A DNA stretch of 64,000 nucleotides from an uncultured Carboxylicivirga sp. (GTDB taxonomy: Bacteria; Bacteroidota; Bacteroidia; Bacteroidales; Marinilabiliaceae): NCBI RefSeq assembly GCF_963668385.1, contig NZ_OY764327.1:3568501-3632500 (forward strand). The letters are read 5' to 3'. The notes beneath the pieces were generated by a model. It searched no databases and was not told where the DNA came from. It worked only from the letters and a program-made list of their open reading frames with translations. Positions 38,767 to 50,420 of this stretch are shown piece after piece. Position 1 is the first letter of the stretch. Each line of letters begins with the position of its first letter. Both the position numbers and the translations under genes were made by a program.

Positions 38767-38796
38767 TTTGTAAATAAGATACTAATCTTAATCTTG
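38767..38796 (+). promoter_or_regulatory. Candidate promoter of the NagB-like gene
   Basis: TTTG at 38767-38770, an 18-bp spacer and TAATCTTG at 38789-38796 (one mismatch to TAnnTTTG) lie 17 bp before the ATG at 38813. Confidence 0.45.
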
Positions 38797-38812
38797 CATA
38801 AGAAAAAAGATA

Positions 38813-39739
38813 ATGGCTATGAATAAAACGAATCCTCAATTCACAAGATATGAAGACAACAATAATGTTTGGTTGTCTAAAAATAACAATCAAGAATTTT
38901 TATTTACTGATTACGGCATAACGCCAACTGTGCTCGACAGCGAAGCTGAGGTAGGCAAAGCTATGTTAAACGAATTATATCTAACTGCGGCATCGAAAGA
39001 AGGTGATATTAATATTGCCCTTTTAGGAGGAAGAGGTGCTCAGGAGCTACATCGTTTATTGGGAGAAATTGCCAAGTCGTCGGAGCAGGATGAACTACTT
39101 GGCCGTTTGAATGTATTTACTCAGGATGCCCTAGCTCCAATGGGCATGAATAATGGTTTTAGTTTTGTTCGTGACTTCGAGCGCATTTTGGGAGAAGCCT
39201 TTTTTAAGAAGATTAAAAGCTTTACTCCAATGCGAACAGATACATCCGATTTGGAGGCTGCATTTATGGAATACCTTACCAAATTGGAGGAATTAGGAGG
39301 ATTAGATATCTTTTTTATAGGTCATGGACCAGAAGAAAATCAAGCCTCTCATTTAGCCTATATAAAGCCTTTTTCCGGTGCTCAGTATCATAATGTAGCA
39401 GGAATCATTCCCATATCAAGCAGTATTTTAGAGCATCACATAAGTAAGTTTAAAGCGGGTGGAAGTGTTGTGGATGAACGGGATGAAACGGAGTGCAGAT
39501 CTGCTGAGTATATTCTGACCTTAGGACCTGCTGCCATTTTACAAGCAAAAAAAGTAGTGCAGTCGGTGGTTGATGCAAAAACAGCTCCTGCTAAAATTCA
39601 AACTTACGCAAACGTGTTAAACACTAGTTTAAGTTCTGATAAAGAGGAATTAAAGAATCAATTAAATGCTAATCCGGGTTTGTGGATTAGGTTACATCCT
39701 AATACCAAGTCTTTTGTATTGCCCGATTTAGGATTGTAA
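38813..39739 (+). CDS. NagB/6-phosphogluconolactonase-superfamily protein, divergent active site
   Basis: This 308-residue cytoplasmic protein aligns by eye with the glucosamine-6-phosphate isomerase/6-phosphogluconolactonase fold. Matching blocks are LLGGRGAQELHRLL near the N-terminus, FTQDALAPM where NagB has its DE motif, FIGHGPEENQASH where NagB has G.DGH, and TLGPAAILQAKKVV near the C-terminus. The DGH motif is replaced by PEEN, so deaminase chemistry is doubtful. It is monocistronic between divergent and convergent neighbours. It may act on a phosphosugar or have another role. The second Met, two codons on, is an alternative start. Confidence 0.65.
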   Translation: MAMNKTNPQFTRYEDNNNVWLSKNNNQEFLFTDYGITPTVLDSEAEVGKAMLNELYLTAASKEGDINIALLGGRGAQELHRLLGEIAKSSEQDELLGRLNVFTQDALAPMGMNNGFSFVRDFERILGEAFFKKIKSFTPMRTDTSDLEAAFMEYLTKLEELGGLDIFFIGHGPEENQASHLAYIKPFSGAQYHNVAGIIPISSSILEHHISKFKAGGSVVDERDETECRSAEYILTLGPAAILQAKKVVQSVVDAKTAPAKIQTYANVLNTSLSSDKEELKNQLNANPGLWIRLHPNTKSFVLPDLGL

Positions 39740-39810
39740 GAAAGATCTTTCGATATCTATCGTGTTAGTGGAAGTTGTTACGATATGTATTTAAAATGTC
39801 TTCACGATTT

Positions 39811-39852
39811 TGAAAAAAAGAAAGGCTGCCTGAAAGTAAATCAAGCAGCCTT
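39811..39852 (-). terminator. Terminator of the minus-strand SusCD operon
   Basis: AAGGCTGC (39822-39829) pairs with GCAGCCTT (39845-39852). Read on the minus strand it is followed by CTTTTTTT from the A-rich stretch at 39813-39823. It lies 34 nt past the SusD stop. Confidence 0.75.
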
Positions 39853-39886
39853 GCAATTGTTAGTAGGTGTTCAATTAGGTGTTTTA

Positions 39887-41596
39887 TTAATTATATCCTG
39901 GATTTTGATCCCATTTAACATCTGTATTGCGTTGTATTTCGCTTAATGGTATAGGTAATAACATAATTCGAGGATCAAGACCACTGATGGTTCCTTTTAT
40001 TGAAACATCGGTGTTCAATTTGGCTCTTTCGATTAAAGTACCCGTACGCATAAGAGTAACCCTGCGGTTTTCTTCAGCAAAAAGCTCGCGGGCTCTTTCG
40101 TCCAGAATAAAATCCATTGTAATGTCCGAAGAACTTACCTGGCCTAAAGCACTGTTGCCTGTTTCGATACGAGCATTTTTAAAGGCTCTGTCGCGAAGTA
40201 TATTAATATCATCAGCAGCGCCACCAGGATCGTTGTTTTTGAAACGGGCTTCAGCTCTTAACAAGTAAGTTTCGCCAAGGCGCATCATTGGAAAATCTTT
40301 GATACATGTCCAACCCCAAGTATCGTCGGGGTCAAACGAATCCCATTTGCGGGTATATGGGAACATGGCTTCCAAAGTGTCAGCTCTTGCAATTACTACC
40401 TGGTCTCCAGTTTTTACTTCACGTACTTCAACAGCATCTGGTGAATCAGCAGAAACACGATAACCTTCAGCATCAATTCCTATGGTAGCGCTCCAATCGG
40501 CTGCATTGTAATGGAAAGTTCGGGTAATATTATATTCTGAATTACGCATATCACCCTCTTGGTATAATTGATATTTCACCCAGTTACTTGGGCGCATACG
40601 ACCGTTTCCACGTCCTCCATAAGGACTGATAATACCTTCATCAGGATCATTTACTTCGTATGCCATACCAGGCACATTGTGATAAGCAGGTACCCAAACT
40701 CTACGTTGTTGAGGAGCATTGGTAAATCCACCACTTACATTTTTAGTATATTCCAATTCAAATGTCCAGATGGCTTCTTGGTTACCTTGAGAACGACGTT
40801 GATTGCCATACATAAACATATCATGGAAATAGTCACCCTCTTTTGCCGCCGCAATTCCATAACGATCTTCAATCAGATTAAATTTACCACTCTTGATAAT
40901 GGTTGTTAATACTTCATCGGCTAAGGCTGGTTGATCTGTTCTTAGGTAAACCTCACCCAGGCATTGCATGGCCATGTGTTTATTTGCTCTGCTTTCCGAA
41001 ACAGCTTCGTCAATAGTCGGCAGTTTATCTGCAGCATAAATCAAGTCTGCAATAATTTGAGCATTTACTTCTTCAACCGGAGTGCGTACAAAATCAGTTT
41101 TAGCTGATGAAGTTGGTTCTGTTAAAAGAGGTACATCTCCATAAAGTGTAGCTAGTAGGTTATAGGCATATGCCCTGAAAAAGCGTGCTTCACCGATCTT
41201 TGCAGGATCACCATCTTCCCCAATTGCTTTGAGTGTATTATTGGCATTGTTGATAATTTGATAGCACTGACTCCACATATAACTCACTGCTCCATTTTCA
41301 GCATTTAGGTCTTCGTATTTAAAGAAAGGTATTTCAACTCCTTCGATTCCTCCAGGTGAACAAACATCAGTTCCCACTTGCCACACACAATTCCATCCCT
41401 GACGATTAGACCATGTCCATAACTGACCAAAACGGTAGTGTAAACCTTTTAGTAATGCTTCAACTCCGGCATCATCTGTTAAGGTTTCAGGTGCATACGA
41501 TGAGTAGGGTGTTTCGTCCAAAAAATCATCGCTACATGAGATGGCTATAAAAATAAAAGCCATCGCTATTATCATTGTGAATTTTCTTGTCTTCAT
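39887..41596 (-). CDS. SusD/RagB-like lipoprotein of the ECF-linked locus
   Basis: This 569-residue lipoprotein (Cys21, AISC) begins CSDDFLDETPYSSYAPETLT after the lipid site. It carries the SusD pattern LDERARELFAEENRRVTLMRTG and the IPLSEIQRNTDVKWDQNPGYN end. It follows its SusC partner by 9 nt. No glycosidase lies downstream; the operon ends at a terminator. Its ligand cannot be predicted. Confidence 0.92.
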   Translation of the reverse strand: MKTRKFTMIIAMAFIFIAISCSDDFLDETPYSSYAPETLTDDAGVEALLKGLHYRFGQLWTWSNRQGWNCVWQVGTDVCSPGGIEGVEIPFFKYEDLNAENGAVSYMWSQCYQIINNANNTLKAIGEDGDPAKIGEARFFRAYAYNLLATLYGDVPLLTEPTSSAKTDFVRTPVEEVNAQIIADLIYAADKLPTIDEAVSESRANKHMAMQCLGEVYLRTDQPALADEVLTTIIKSGKFNLIEDRYGIAAAKEGDYFHDMFMYGNQRRSQGNQEAIWTFELEYTKNVSGGFTNAPQQRRVWVPAYHNVPGMAYEVNDPDEGIISPYGGRGNGRMRPSNWVKYQLYQEGDMRNSEYNITRTFHYNAADWSATIGIDAEGYRVSADSPDAVEVREVKTGDQVVIARADTLEAMFPYTRKWDSFDPDDTWGWTCIKDFPMMRLGETYLLRAEARFKNNDPGGAADDINILRDRAFKNARIETGNSALGQVSSSDITMDFILDERARELFAEENRRVTLMRTGTLIERAKLNTDVSIKGTISGLDPRIMLLPIPLSEIQRNTDVKWDQNPGYN

Positions 41597-41605
41597 AGCT
41601 TATTT

Positions 41606-44600
41606 TTATAATGTCAGGTTGATTCCACATACAATTGTTCTTACACTTGGGTAGTTTATTTCCCAATTACCCGATCCACGACCGTCGCTTCGTTCTTCCG
41701 GGTCCCATCCAATCCAGTCGGTGAAAGTATACAGGTTACGACCACTTACGTACATACTTAGTGCATCTACACCAATCTTATTGGTAATACGTTTTGAGAA
41801 ATCGTAATTAAGGGTAACGTCTTTAATGCGTGTGTAGTTGTTTTTAACCGGGAATCCATAGCCATGAGGATTAGAGTTTTTGTTTAATGATCGCCACTCG
41901 TTACTTTTATTCTCAGGGGTCCAGTAACCTACTTCGGCAAAACTATTACGTCGTTCCAACTCATCCGAAGCCATTCCGACATGAGGATTGTTGCGCATAG
42001 CTCCTTGTAGTGTTTGAATAAAGATATTCAGTGTCCAGTTTTTGTAAGTGAAAGTATTGGTTAAACCTCCTGTCCATTTAGGTGCAGTTTGACCTAATAT
42101 TTGGCGGTCGTTGTCGTCGATAATACCATCAGGTACTCCATCAGGGCCACTAATATCTGCTAATTTAACATCACCAGCTTTAGCTACAGGATCCCAGTTT
42201 AAATGAGCTCCACTGGCAATTTCATCTTCTTGCCAGATACCCACTTTTTGAAAGTCGCGGATTACACCAATGGGTTCACCAATAAACCAGCCACTACCCA
42301 GATCATCCTGACCATCTCCGTACAATTCTACAAATTCGTTTCTATTGGCAGAAAACACCAATGAACTGTTCCATCTGAAATTGGATGAATTAATGTTAAC
42401 TGTGTTAAGTGTAAGTTCAATACCATGGCTTTTTGTTTCTCCAATGTTTGCAGTTACATCTCCAAAACCGGATGCAGAAGGTAAATTACGTTTTAATAAT
42501 AAATCGGTATTATTAGCGCGGTATATTTCTAAGGAACCATTGATACGATTTCGAAAGAAGCCAAAGTCTAAACCAACGTTTAAACTTTTTTTACTCTCCC
42601 AGCTTAAGTTTGAGTTACCCAGTTGGTTGGCAATCATTGCAATGTTGGTATCTCCACCCATGGCAATCTGTACATCAGTCATGGTTGTGAAAGTTTTATA
42701 TACCGGTACTGCTTCATTACCGGAAGTACCGTAAGATAGACGGAGTTTTAAATTATTAATCGCTTCTATACCTTTCATGAAGTTTTCGTGGTGAAGATTC
42801 CATCCAACGGCTACTGAAGGGAAGGTTCCGTATTTTACATTTTGTGAGAAAACGGAAGAACCATCGCGACGTACGGTAAAGGTAACCAGGTAGCGACTAT
42901 CGAAAGAATAATTAACACGTCCCATTTGTGAAACGGCAGCATATCGATCGGCATATGAACTTACCGCTGAGGTTGCTCCAGCCTGCATGCGATTCCATTC
43001 TAACTCATCATTAACAAAGTTTTGAGCACGAGACCAGCTTTCGTTATAATTACGTTCTTGCGCCGAATATACAGCAGTTAAATCTATGTGGTTTTTTCCA
43101 AAGTCTTTTGCGTACCCCAGGATATTTTCGACTGTATAAGCCTGTGTTTCGTAATGCCAAAGTTGAGCAGTTCCTAATAGATCGTTAACCGATTTACCAG
43201 TGTAAGTGCTAGTACGGCGTGGAATATATGAAAACCCTGCATTTAGTTTGTATGTTAAACCAGTTAAAGGTTTCCACATTTTACCAAAGTCAAGATCGGC
43301 GTAACCGTTAATGTTTACATTATACTGACGACGTTCAGGATTGGTTGTGGTAGGTAGTAGAGGATTTGACCATAAGGTTTCACCAAACATAGGGTAAATG
43401 GTATACGTTCCGTCTTCTTCATACATTCTTCCATAAGGACTCATTGCCTCGGCATTTAATAGGTTGGCACGACCACCATCGCGGTTATGAGATACGATGG
43501 AAGAGTTGGTTCCCACTTTTAAATAATCGGTAACATTAGCCTCCAGGTTGGTACGTAAAGAGTAACGTTTGTAGTTGTATCCTTTTACAACCCCTTTTTG
43601 ATCTAAGATATCTCCAGAAATATAGTAGGTTAAGCCTTCGTTGGCACCAGATATACTTATGTTGTGATTTTGTTGTATACCTGTTTGCGAAACTGCATCG
43701 ATCCAATCAATGGTATGGCCGTTTTCGTAGTTTTCAACTTCGTATTCATATTTCACATCATCATCATACATTGGCGAGCCGTTAATACGTTGGCCTTCTT
43801 TGTATCGTGCACGTAATTCGTCCGGAGAAACCATATCGGGTATGTGAGCAAAATGCTCAACTCCATAATATCCAGAGTAGCGAATAACTGGTTTACCCGT
43901 TTTACCTTTTTTAGTAGTAATTAATATAACTCCATTGGCACCGTTCATACCATAGATGGCAACAGCCGAAGCATCTTTCAATATTTCAATAGACTGGATG
44001 TCGTTTGGGTTGATGTCGTTGATTGAACCTCCCATTTTTGTAATAGGTATACCATCAACCACCACATAAGGACTGTTTGATGCAGTAATCGAACCACCAC
44101 CACGTATGGTAATATTAGGAGCTTCACCCGGTATAGAAGAGGTTTGACTAATAGAAACACCCGATACCGAACCTTGCACGGCCTGCATCACATTACTTAC
44201 CGGAATTTTACTTAAGCGCTCGCTCGAAACAGAAGTAACCGAACCTGTAATATCTGATTTCTTTTGAGTACCATATCCAACTACAATCACTTCGTCCATC
44301 CCAAATGAACTGTCTTCCATGGTAATGTTGATTTGGGATTGGCCACCTACCTCAATTTCGCTTGTTTCCATTCCAATAAAAGAATAAATAAGTGTTGCTG
44401 TAGATGGAACATTATTCAATGAATATAATCCATTAATGTCGGTAATGGTACCAACTGTTGTTCCTTTAATAATGATAGAGACTCCAGGAAGAGGTTCTCC
44501 TTTGTTATCCTTCACTTCTCCCGATACGGTAATTTTATCTTGCTGTGTAGTCATAACGTTTGCTGGAGCAAGGATAATCTTTTTATCAACTACCTGGTGT

Positions 44601-44923
44601 TCGGTATTAGTACCGGCAAAGACTTCATCCAACACATTATCAATAGTTGAGTTGGTAGTAGAAATATTTACTTTTCGGTCAATATCAACCAGTTTTCGGT
44701 TGTATAGAAAATAGAATTCACTTTGTTCTTCAATATTGGTTAATACATCCTCAACAGAAGTATTCACAAGAGCAAGGGTAACTCTCGTTTTTTGAGAGTA
44801 AGAAGATGTTGCAAACAATTGCATTGCACCAACCATCAGAAAAAATATGGTTAATCGCATAATTCTGAGTGTTTTGGTTATGGCATAACTATCCCATGCA
44901 CATAACTCATGGATTTTTTTCAT
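41606..44923 (-). CDS. STN-type SusC transporter with signalling domain
   Basis: The Met at 44923 is preferred to that at 44959 because it begins the usual MKK leader of this subgroup; the protein is then 1105 residues. After a long signal region comes an STN domain (about 45-105: VTLALVNTSVEDVLTNI, FYFLYNRKLVDI), which contacts a FecR anti-sigma factor. Then follow a carboxypeptidase-regulatory-like domain, TonB box MDEVIVVGYG, plug and barrel. The presence of STN with FecR and ECF genes just upstream predicts substrate-induced sigma release. The imported substrate is unknown because no enzymes belong to this operon. Confidence 0.94.
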   Translation of the reverse strand: MKKIHELCAWDSYAITKTLRIMRLTIFFLMVGAMQLFATSSYSQKTRVTLALVNTSVEDVLTNIEEQSEFYFLYNRKLVDIDRKVNISTTNSTIDNVLDEVFAGTNTEHQVVDKKIILAPANVMTTQQDKITVSGEVKDNKGEPLPGVSIIIKGTTVGTITDINGLYSLNNVPSTATLIYSFIGMETSEIEVGGQSQINITMEDSSFGMDEVIVVGYGTQKKSDITGSVTSVSSERLSKIPVSNVMQAVQGSVSGVSISQTSSIPGEAPNITIRGGGSITASNSPYVVVDGIPITKMGGSINDINPNDIQSIEILKDASAVAIYGMNGANGVILITTKKGKTGKPVIRYSGYYGVEHFAHIPDMVSPDELRARYKEGQRINGSPMYDDDVKYEYEVENYENGHTIDWIDAVSQTGIQQNHNISISGANEGLTYYISGDILDQKGVVKGYNYKRYSLRTNLEANVTDYLKVGTNSSIVSHNRDGGRANLLNAEAMSPYGRMYEEDGTYTIYPMFGETLWSNPLLPTTTNPERRQYNVNINGYADLDFGKMWKPLTGLTYKLNAGFSYIPRRTSTYTGKSVNDLLGTAQLWHYETQAYTVENILGYAKDFGKNHIDLTAVYSAQERNYNESWSRAQNFVNDELEWNRMQAGATSAVSSYADRYAAVSQMGRVNYSFDSRYLVTFTVRRDGSSVFSQNVKYGTFPSVAVGWNLHHENFMKGIEAINNLKLRLSYGTSGNEAVPVYKTFTTMTDVQIAMGGDTNIAMIANQLGNSNLSWESKKSLNVGLDFGFFRNRINGSLEIYRANNTDLLLKRNLPSASGFGDVTANIGETKSHGIELTLNTVNINSSNFRWNSSLVFSANRNEFVELYGDGQDDLGSGWFIGEPIGVIRDFQKVGIWQEDEIASGAHLNWDPVAKAGDVKLADISGPDGVPDGIIDDNDRQILGQTAPKWTGGLTNTFTYKNWTLNIFIQTLQGAMRNNPHVGMASDELERRNSFAEVGYWTPENKSNEWRSLNKNSNPHGYGFPVKNNYTRIKDVTLNYDFSKRITNKIGVDALSMYVSGRNLYTFTDWIGWDPEERSDGRGSGNWEINYPSVRTIVCGINLTL

Positions 44924-44967
44924 AAATTTGTGTGATTTAATGATTAATAAAAAAAACATCTGATTTT

Positions 44968-44993
44968 CAGGGATTCGTTGGCGCGTATCCCTG
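44968..44993 (-). promoter_or_regulatory. Inverted repeat between fecR and SusC
   Basis: CAGGGAT (44968-44974) and ATCCCTG (44987-44993) form a 7-bp stem with a 12-nt loop, 45 nt before the SusC start on the minus strand. It could reduce read-through from fecR or bind a regulator; a T-run lies beside it only on the other strand. Confidence 0.35.
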
Positions 44994-45064
44994 TTTTTTT
45001 AGATTACGGAGGCTTTCGATTCTTTTTCATATTTAATAATTTAGATTTAGCTTATAGATTTTAA

Positions 45065-46108
45065 TTAGTTCCGATGGTTATTAAATAACAATACCTTTTG
45101 TTTTGCCCACGTTCCATCTTCATTTTTTGAGCGAGGTATTATTTTATAATCCATAGGAGATGTTAGTTTCAATAGTTTTAATACTTCATTCAACGAGTCG
45201 TTAATAAACGTTCCGGTGAAAGAGTAAGACCAAATTTCATTGTCGGTTACTTCAATATCAACATTATACCATCTGCCCAGCTTATTTAAAGCTTCGTGCA
45301 TTGATTCGCCTCTGAAAACCAGCATGCCTTCTTTCCATGCAATATATGAATCGGCATTAACCATCGATTTTTTCACAGTATTATCCTCAATTAGCACTTT
45401 TTCATTGGGTTTGAGAATTATTGCTTTTTGATGGTTGGCTGGTAAACAGCTAATCTTACCTTGCGCTAAAACTATTTCGCTTACAGCGTCGTTGGGATAA
45501 GCTTTAATGTTAAAGATGGTTCCTAAAACGGTTATGTCTGATTGCGTTGAATGAACTGAAAAGGGCCTGTTTTGATCATGAAAAACCTCAAAGTAAACTT
45601 CACCCGAGATATTAACTTTTCTATTCTTTTTATTGAAAGGCATTGGGTATTCGATATACGAATCACTATTAAGCATCCCTGTAGTACCATCTGGTAGGGT
45701 AAATGCCATTTTAGTACCACTTGGGCATAATACTTTTACCAATGAATCTCCTTCATTAATGTCTGATAATTCGTTATATGCCAGATAGCTTAATGCACCC
45801 AATAATAAAGGAATAAATAATGTAGCAGCGACGGTAGAATAACCTTTAAATAATCTCTTTGTGATTGATGGTTTTTTCTCGGCTTCGTTAGTTCTAATGG
45901 TATGATAAACTCTATTTAATATATGATTCAAAGGTTTCTCATCACCTGCTGTTTTGATCAAGTTATTCCAATCATCTTTAACAAAGTTTTTTACTTTGGT
46001 GGAGTCTCCATTTTCGGCAAGCCACGATTGTACCACCTTATCTTCAGCCGAAGATGTTTGGTCGTTCGTATATTTATCAAGGATATTTTTATTTTTTGAC
46101 TCGATCAT
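45065..46108 (-). CDS. FecR-family anti-sigma factor
   Basis: This 347-residue protein has a cytoplasmic N-terminal sigma-binding region (about 1-85). One membrane segment follows (about 92-112, STVAATLFIPLLLGALSYLAY), then a periplasmic FecR domain (about 125-230: LPDGTTGMLNSDSYIEYP, GEVYFEVFHD, VLGTIFNIKAY). The DUF4974-type C-terminal domain (about 265-335) normally contacts the STN domain of the SusC. It lies between the sigma gene (124 bp upstream) and SusC (about 140 bp downstream). The gene order is that of trans-envelope signalling systems of Bacteroidota. Confidence 0.92.
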   Translation of the reverse strand: MIESKNKNILDKYTNDQTSSAEDKVVQSWLAENGDSTKVKNFVKDDWNNLIKTAGDEKPLNHILNRVYHTIRTNEAEKKPSITKRLFKGYSTVAATLFIPLLLGALSYLAYNELSDINEGDSLVKVLCPSGTKMAFTLPDGTTGMLNSDSYIEYPMPFNKKNRKVNISGEVYFEVFHDQNRPFSVHSTQSDITVLGTIFNIKAYPNDAVSEIVLAQGKISCLPANHQKAIILKPNEKVLIEDNTVKKSMVNADSYIAWKEGMLVFRGESMHEALNKLGRWYNVDIEVTDNEIWSYSFTGTFINDSLNEVLKLLKLTSPMDYKIIPRSKNEDGTWAKQKVLLFNNHRN

Positions 46109-46232
46109 GAATTGTATTTATTGGCTTGTCCTTAGGTATGATCCATCAGAAATGAAAATCTCATCCTAAAATGTTAAAAAAATTAAATATTTTTTTACTC
46201 CAAATAGAAGGTGTGGGGTAATGTGTAATATA

Positions 46233-46811
46233 TCAATGAGATATAAAAAGGGCAATAAAAAGCAAAAATGCTAACGATTCCTTATTTATTCTCTCTTTTA
46301 TATACTTGATGATTTCAGAGATATTGTTGTCGATAGTACCGGGAGATAAATTTAACTCTTCAGCTATTTCTTTGGTTGACTTACCTTCCATTCGGCTTTT
46401 AAGAAATATCTCTCTTTTGCGTTCCGGAAGTTGGTTGATTAATTCATCAATATATTCAAGTACTGACGCATATTCTATTTGTTCCGAAAGGTCATAGGTT
46501 TGATTACAAACAATTTCAGATAGATAGGTTTGATGGTAAGCTTGTTTTCTAAAATATTTGAGGATATCGTTGTAGGCAACTGTAAATAAAAATGATTTTA
46601 AGGAGGCTTCTTTTCTAATGGATTTTCTTTTCTCCCAAACTTTAACAAAAACGTTGTGAACCAATTCTTCAGCTTCACTTTCCGACTTTAGATAGCGTAA
46701 TGCAAAAGCATATAGGCGATTGGCATATTTATGAAAGATAGAATCAAATGCTATTGAATTATCATTCTGTAATTGATCAATTAAATCAATATCATTTCGA
46801 TCTGTATACAT
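46233..46811 (-). CDS. ECF-type RNA polymerase sigma factor
   Basis: This 192-residue protein has sigma region 2 (about 25-95: AFDSIFHKYANRLYAFALRYL, EELVHNVFVKVWEKR) and region 4 (about 125-180: LPERKREIFLKSRMEGKSTKEIAEEL, HTH). A short hydrophobic tail (ESLAFLLFIALFISH) ends the protein, a feature seen in some Bacteroidota ECF factors. It heads the minus-strand set ECF-FecR-SusC-SusD and should drive SusC/SusD transcription when released by FecR. Confidence 0.93.
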   Translation of the reverse strand: MYTDRNDIDLIDQLQNDNSIAFDSIFHKYANRLYAFALRYLKSESEAEELVHNVFVKVWEKRKSIRKEASLKSFLFTVAYNDILKYFRKQAYHQTYLSEIVCNQTYDLSEQIEYASVLEYIDELINQLPERKREIFLKSRMEGKSTKEIAEELNLSPGTIDNNISEIIKYIKERINKESLAFLLFIALFISH

Positions 46812-46960
46812 TAAAATTTGGATTTAGTTGGATAGTAGCAATGTAGTAAAATAACAAAAGAAAACAAAAATTAACAATTGAAATTGTGGAAGCTATTTTG
46901 CTGATTTATGTACAAAACATATAAGTGAAAATTAGACTGATTAAAGTATGTATGAATATG

Positions 46961-47001
46961 AATTAAACGCCCACCTGAAGGGTGCAAATGGGCGTTTAAT
47001 T
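46961..47001 (-). terminator. 13-bp-stem terminator after GH2
   Basis: AATTAAACGCCCA (46961-46973) and its exact complement (46989-47001) flank a 15-nt loop, 11 nt past the GH2 stop. The T-run is stronger on the plus strand, so it may work in both directions and insulate the sigma gene from GH2 transcription. Confidence 0.65.
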
Positions 47002-47011
47002 ATTTTTTGTT

Positions 47012-50122
<3,111 letters not shown>

Positions 50123-50420
50123 TTAATAAATGTAATTGATTTAAACTTATTAGTTTATAGGGTATGGGTTGAAAAAGGAGATTGATTTACTAAAAGTAAA
50201 TGTAAGAAGCTTTTATGGCTTGAAATAAAAATTATTTAAAAAACCATGTTAATTTTTCTAATGAATAGAGAAATCAACATGGTTTAAAAGTTGTGAATTA
50301 TCGGTAATTAATATGAGAAATTAATCACATATCAATTTATGATTTAGCTAATTATTAAGTCTTATCTTTTTGTGAATCAATTGTAAAATCTAATTGAGCG
50401 CAATAAAGAAAGACTCTTGT
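50123..50420. other. Intergenic region between GH51 and GH2
   Basis: Almost 300 bp with no gene. It contains a terminator for GH51 (50230-50285, minus strand) and the promoter space of GH2 (50123-50230). I find no full TAnnTTTG match; two TACATTTA words occur on the minus strand. Confidence 0.5.
50230..50285 (-). terminator. Terminator of the GH43-DUF2264-GH51 operon
   Basis: AAACCATGTT (50241-50250) pairs exactly with AACATGGTTT (50276-50285). On the minus strand the stem is followed by TTTTAAATAATTTTTA. Confidence 0.7.

Noticed and set aside
42345-42734. Plus-strand open frame of 129 codons inside the STN-type SusC
   Set aside because: Antisense shadow; SusC barrel motifs continue unbroken on the other strand.
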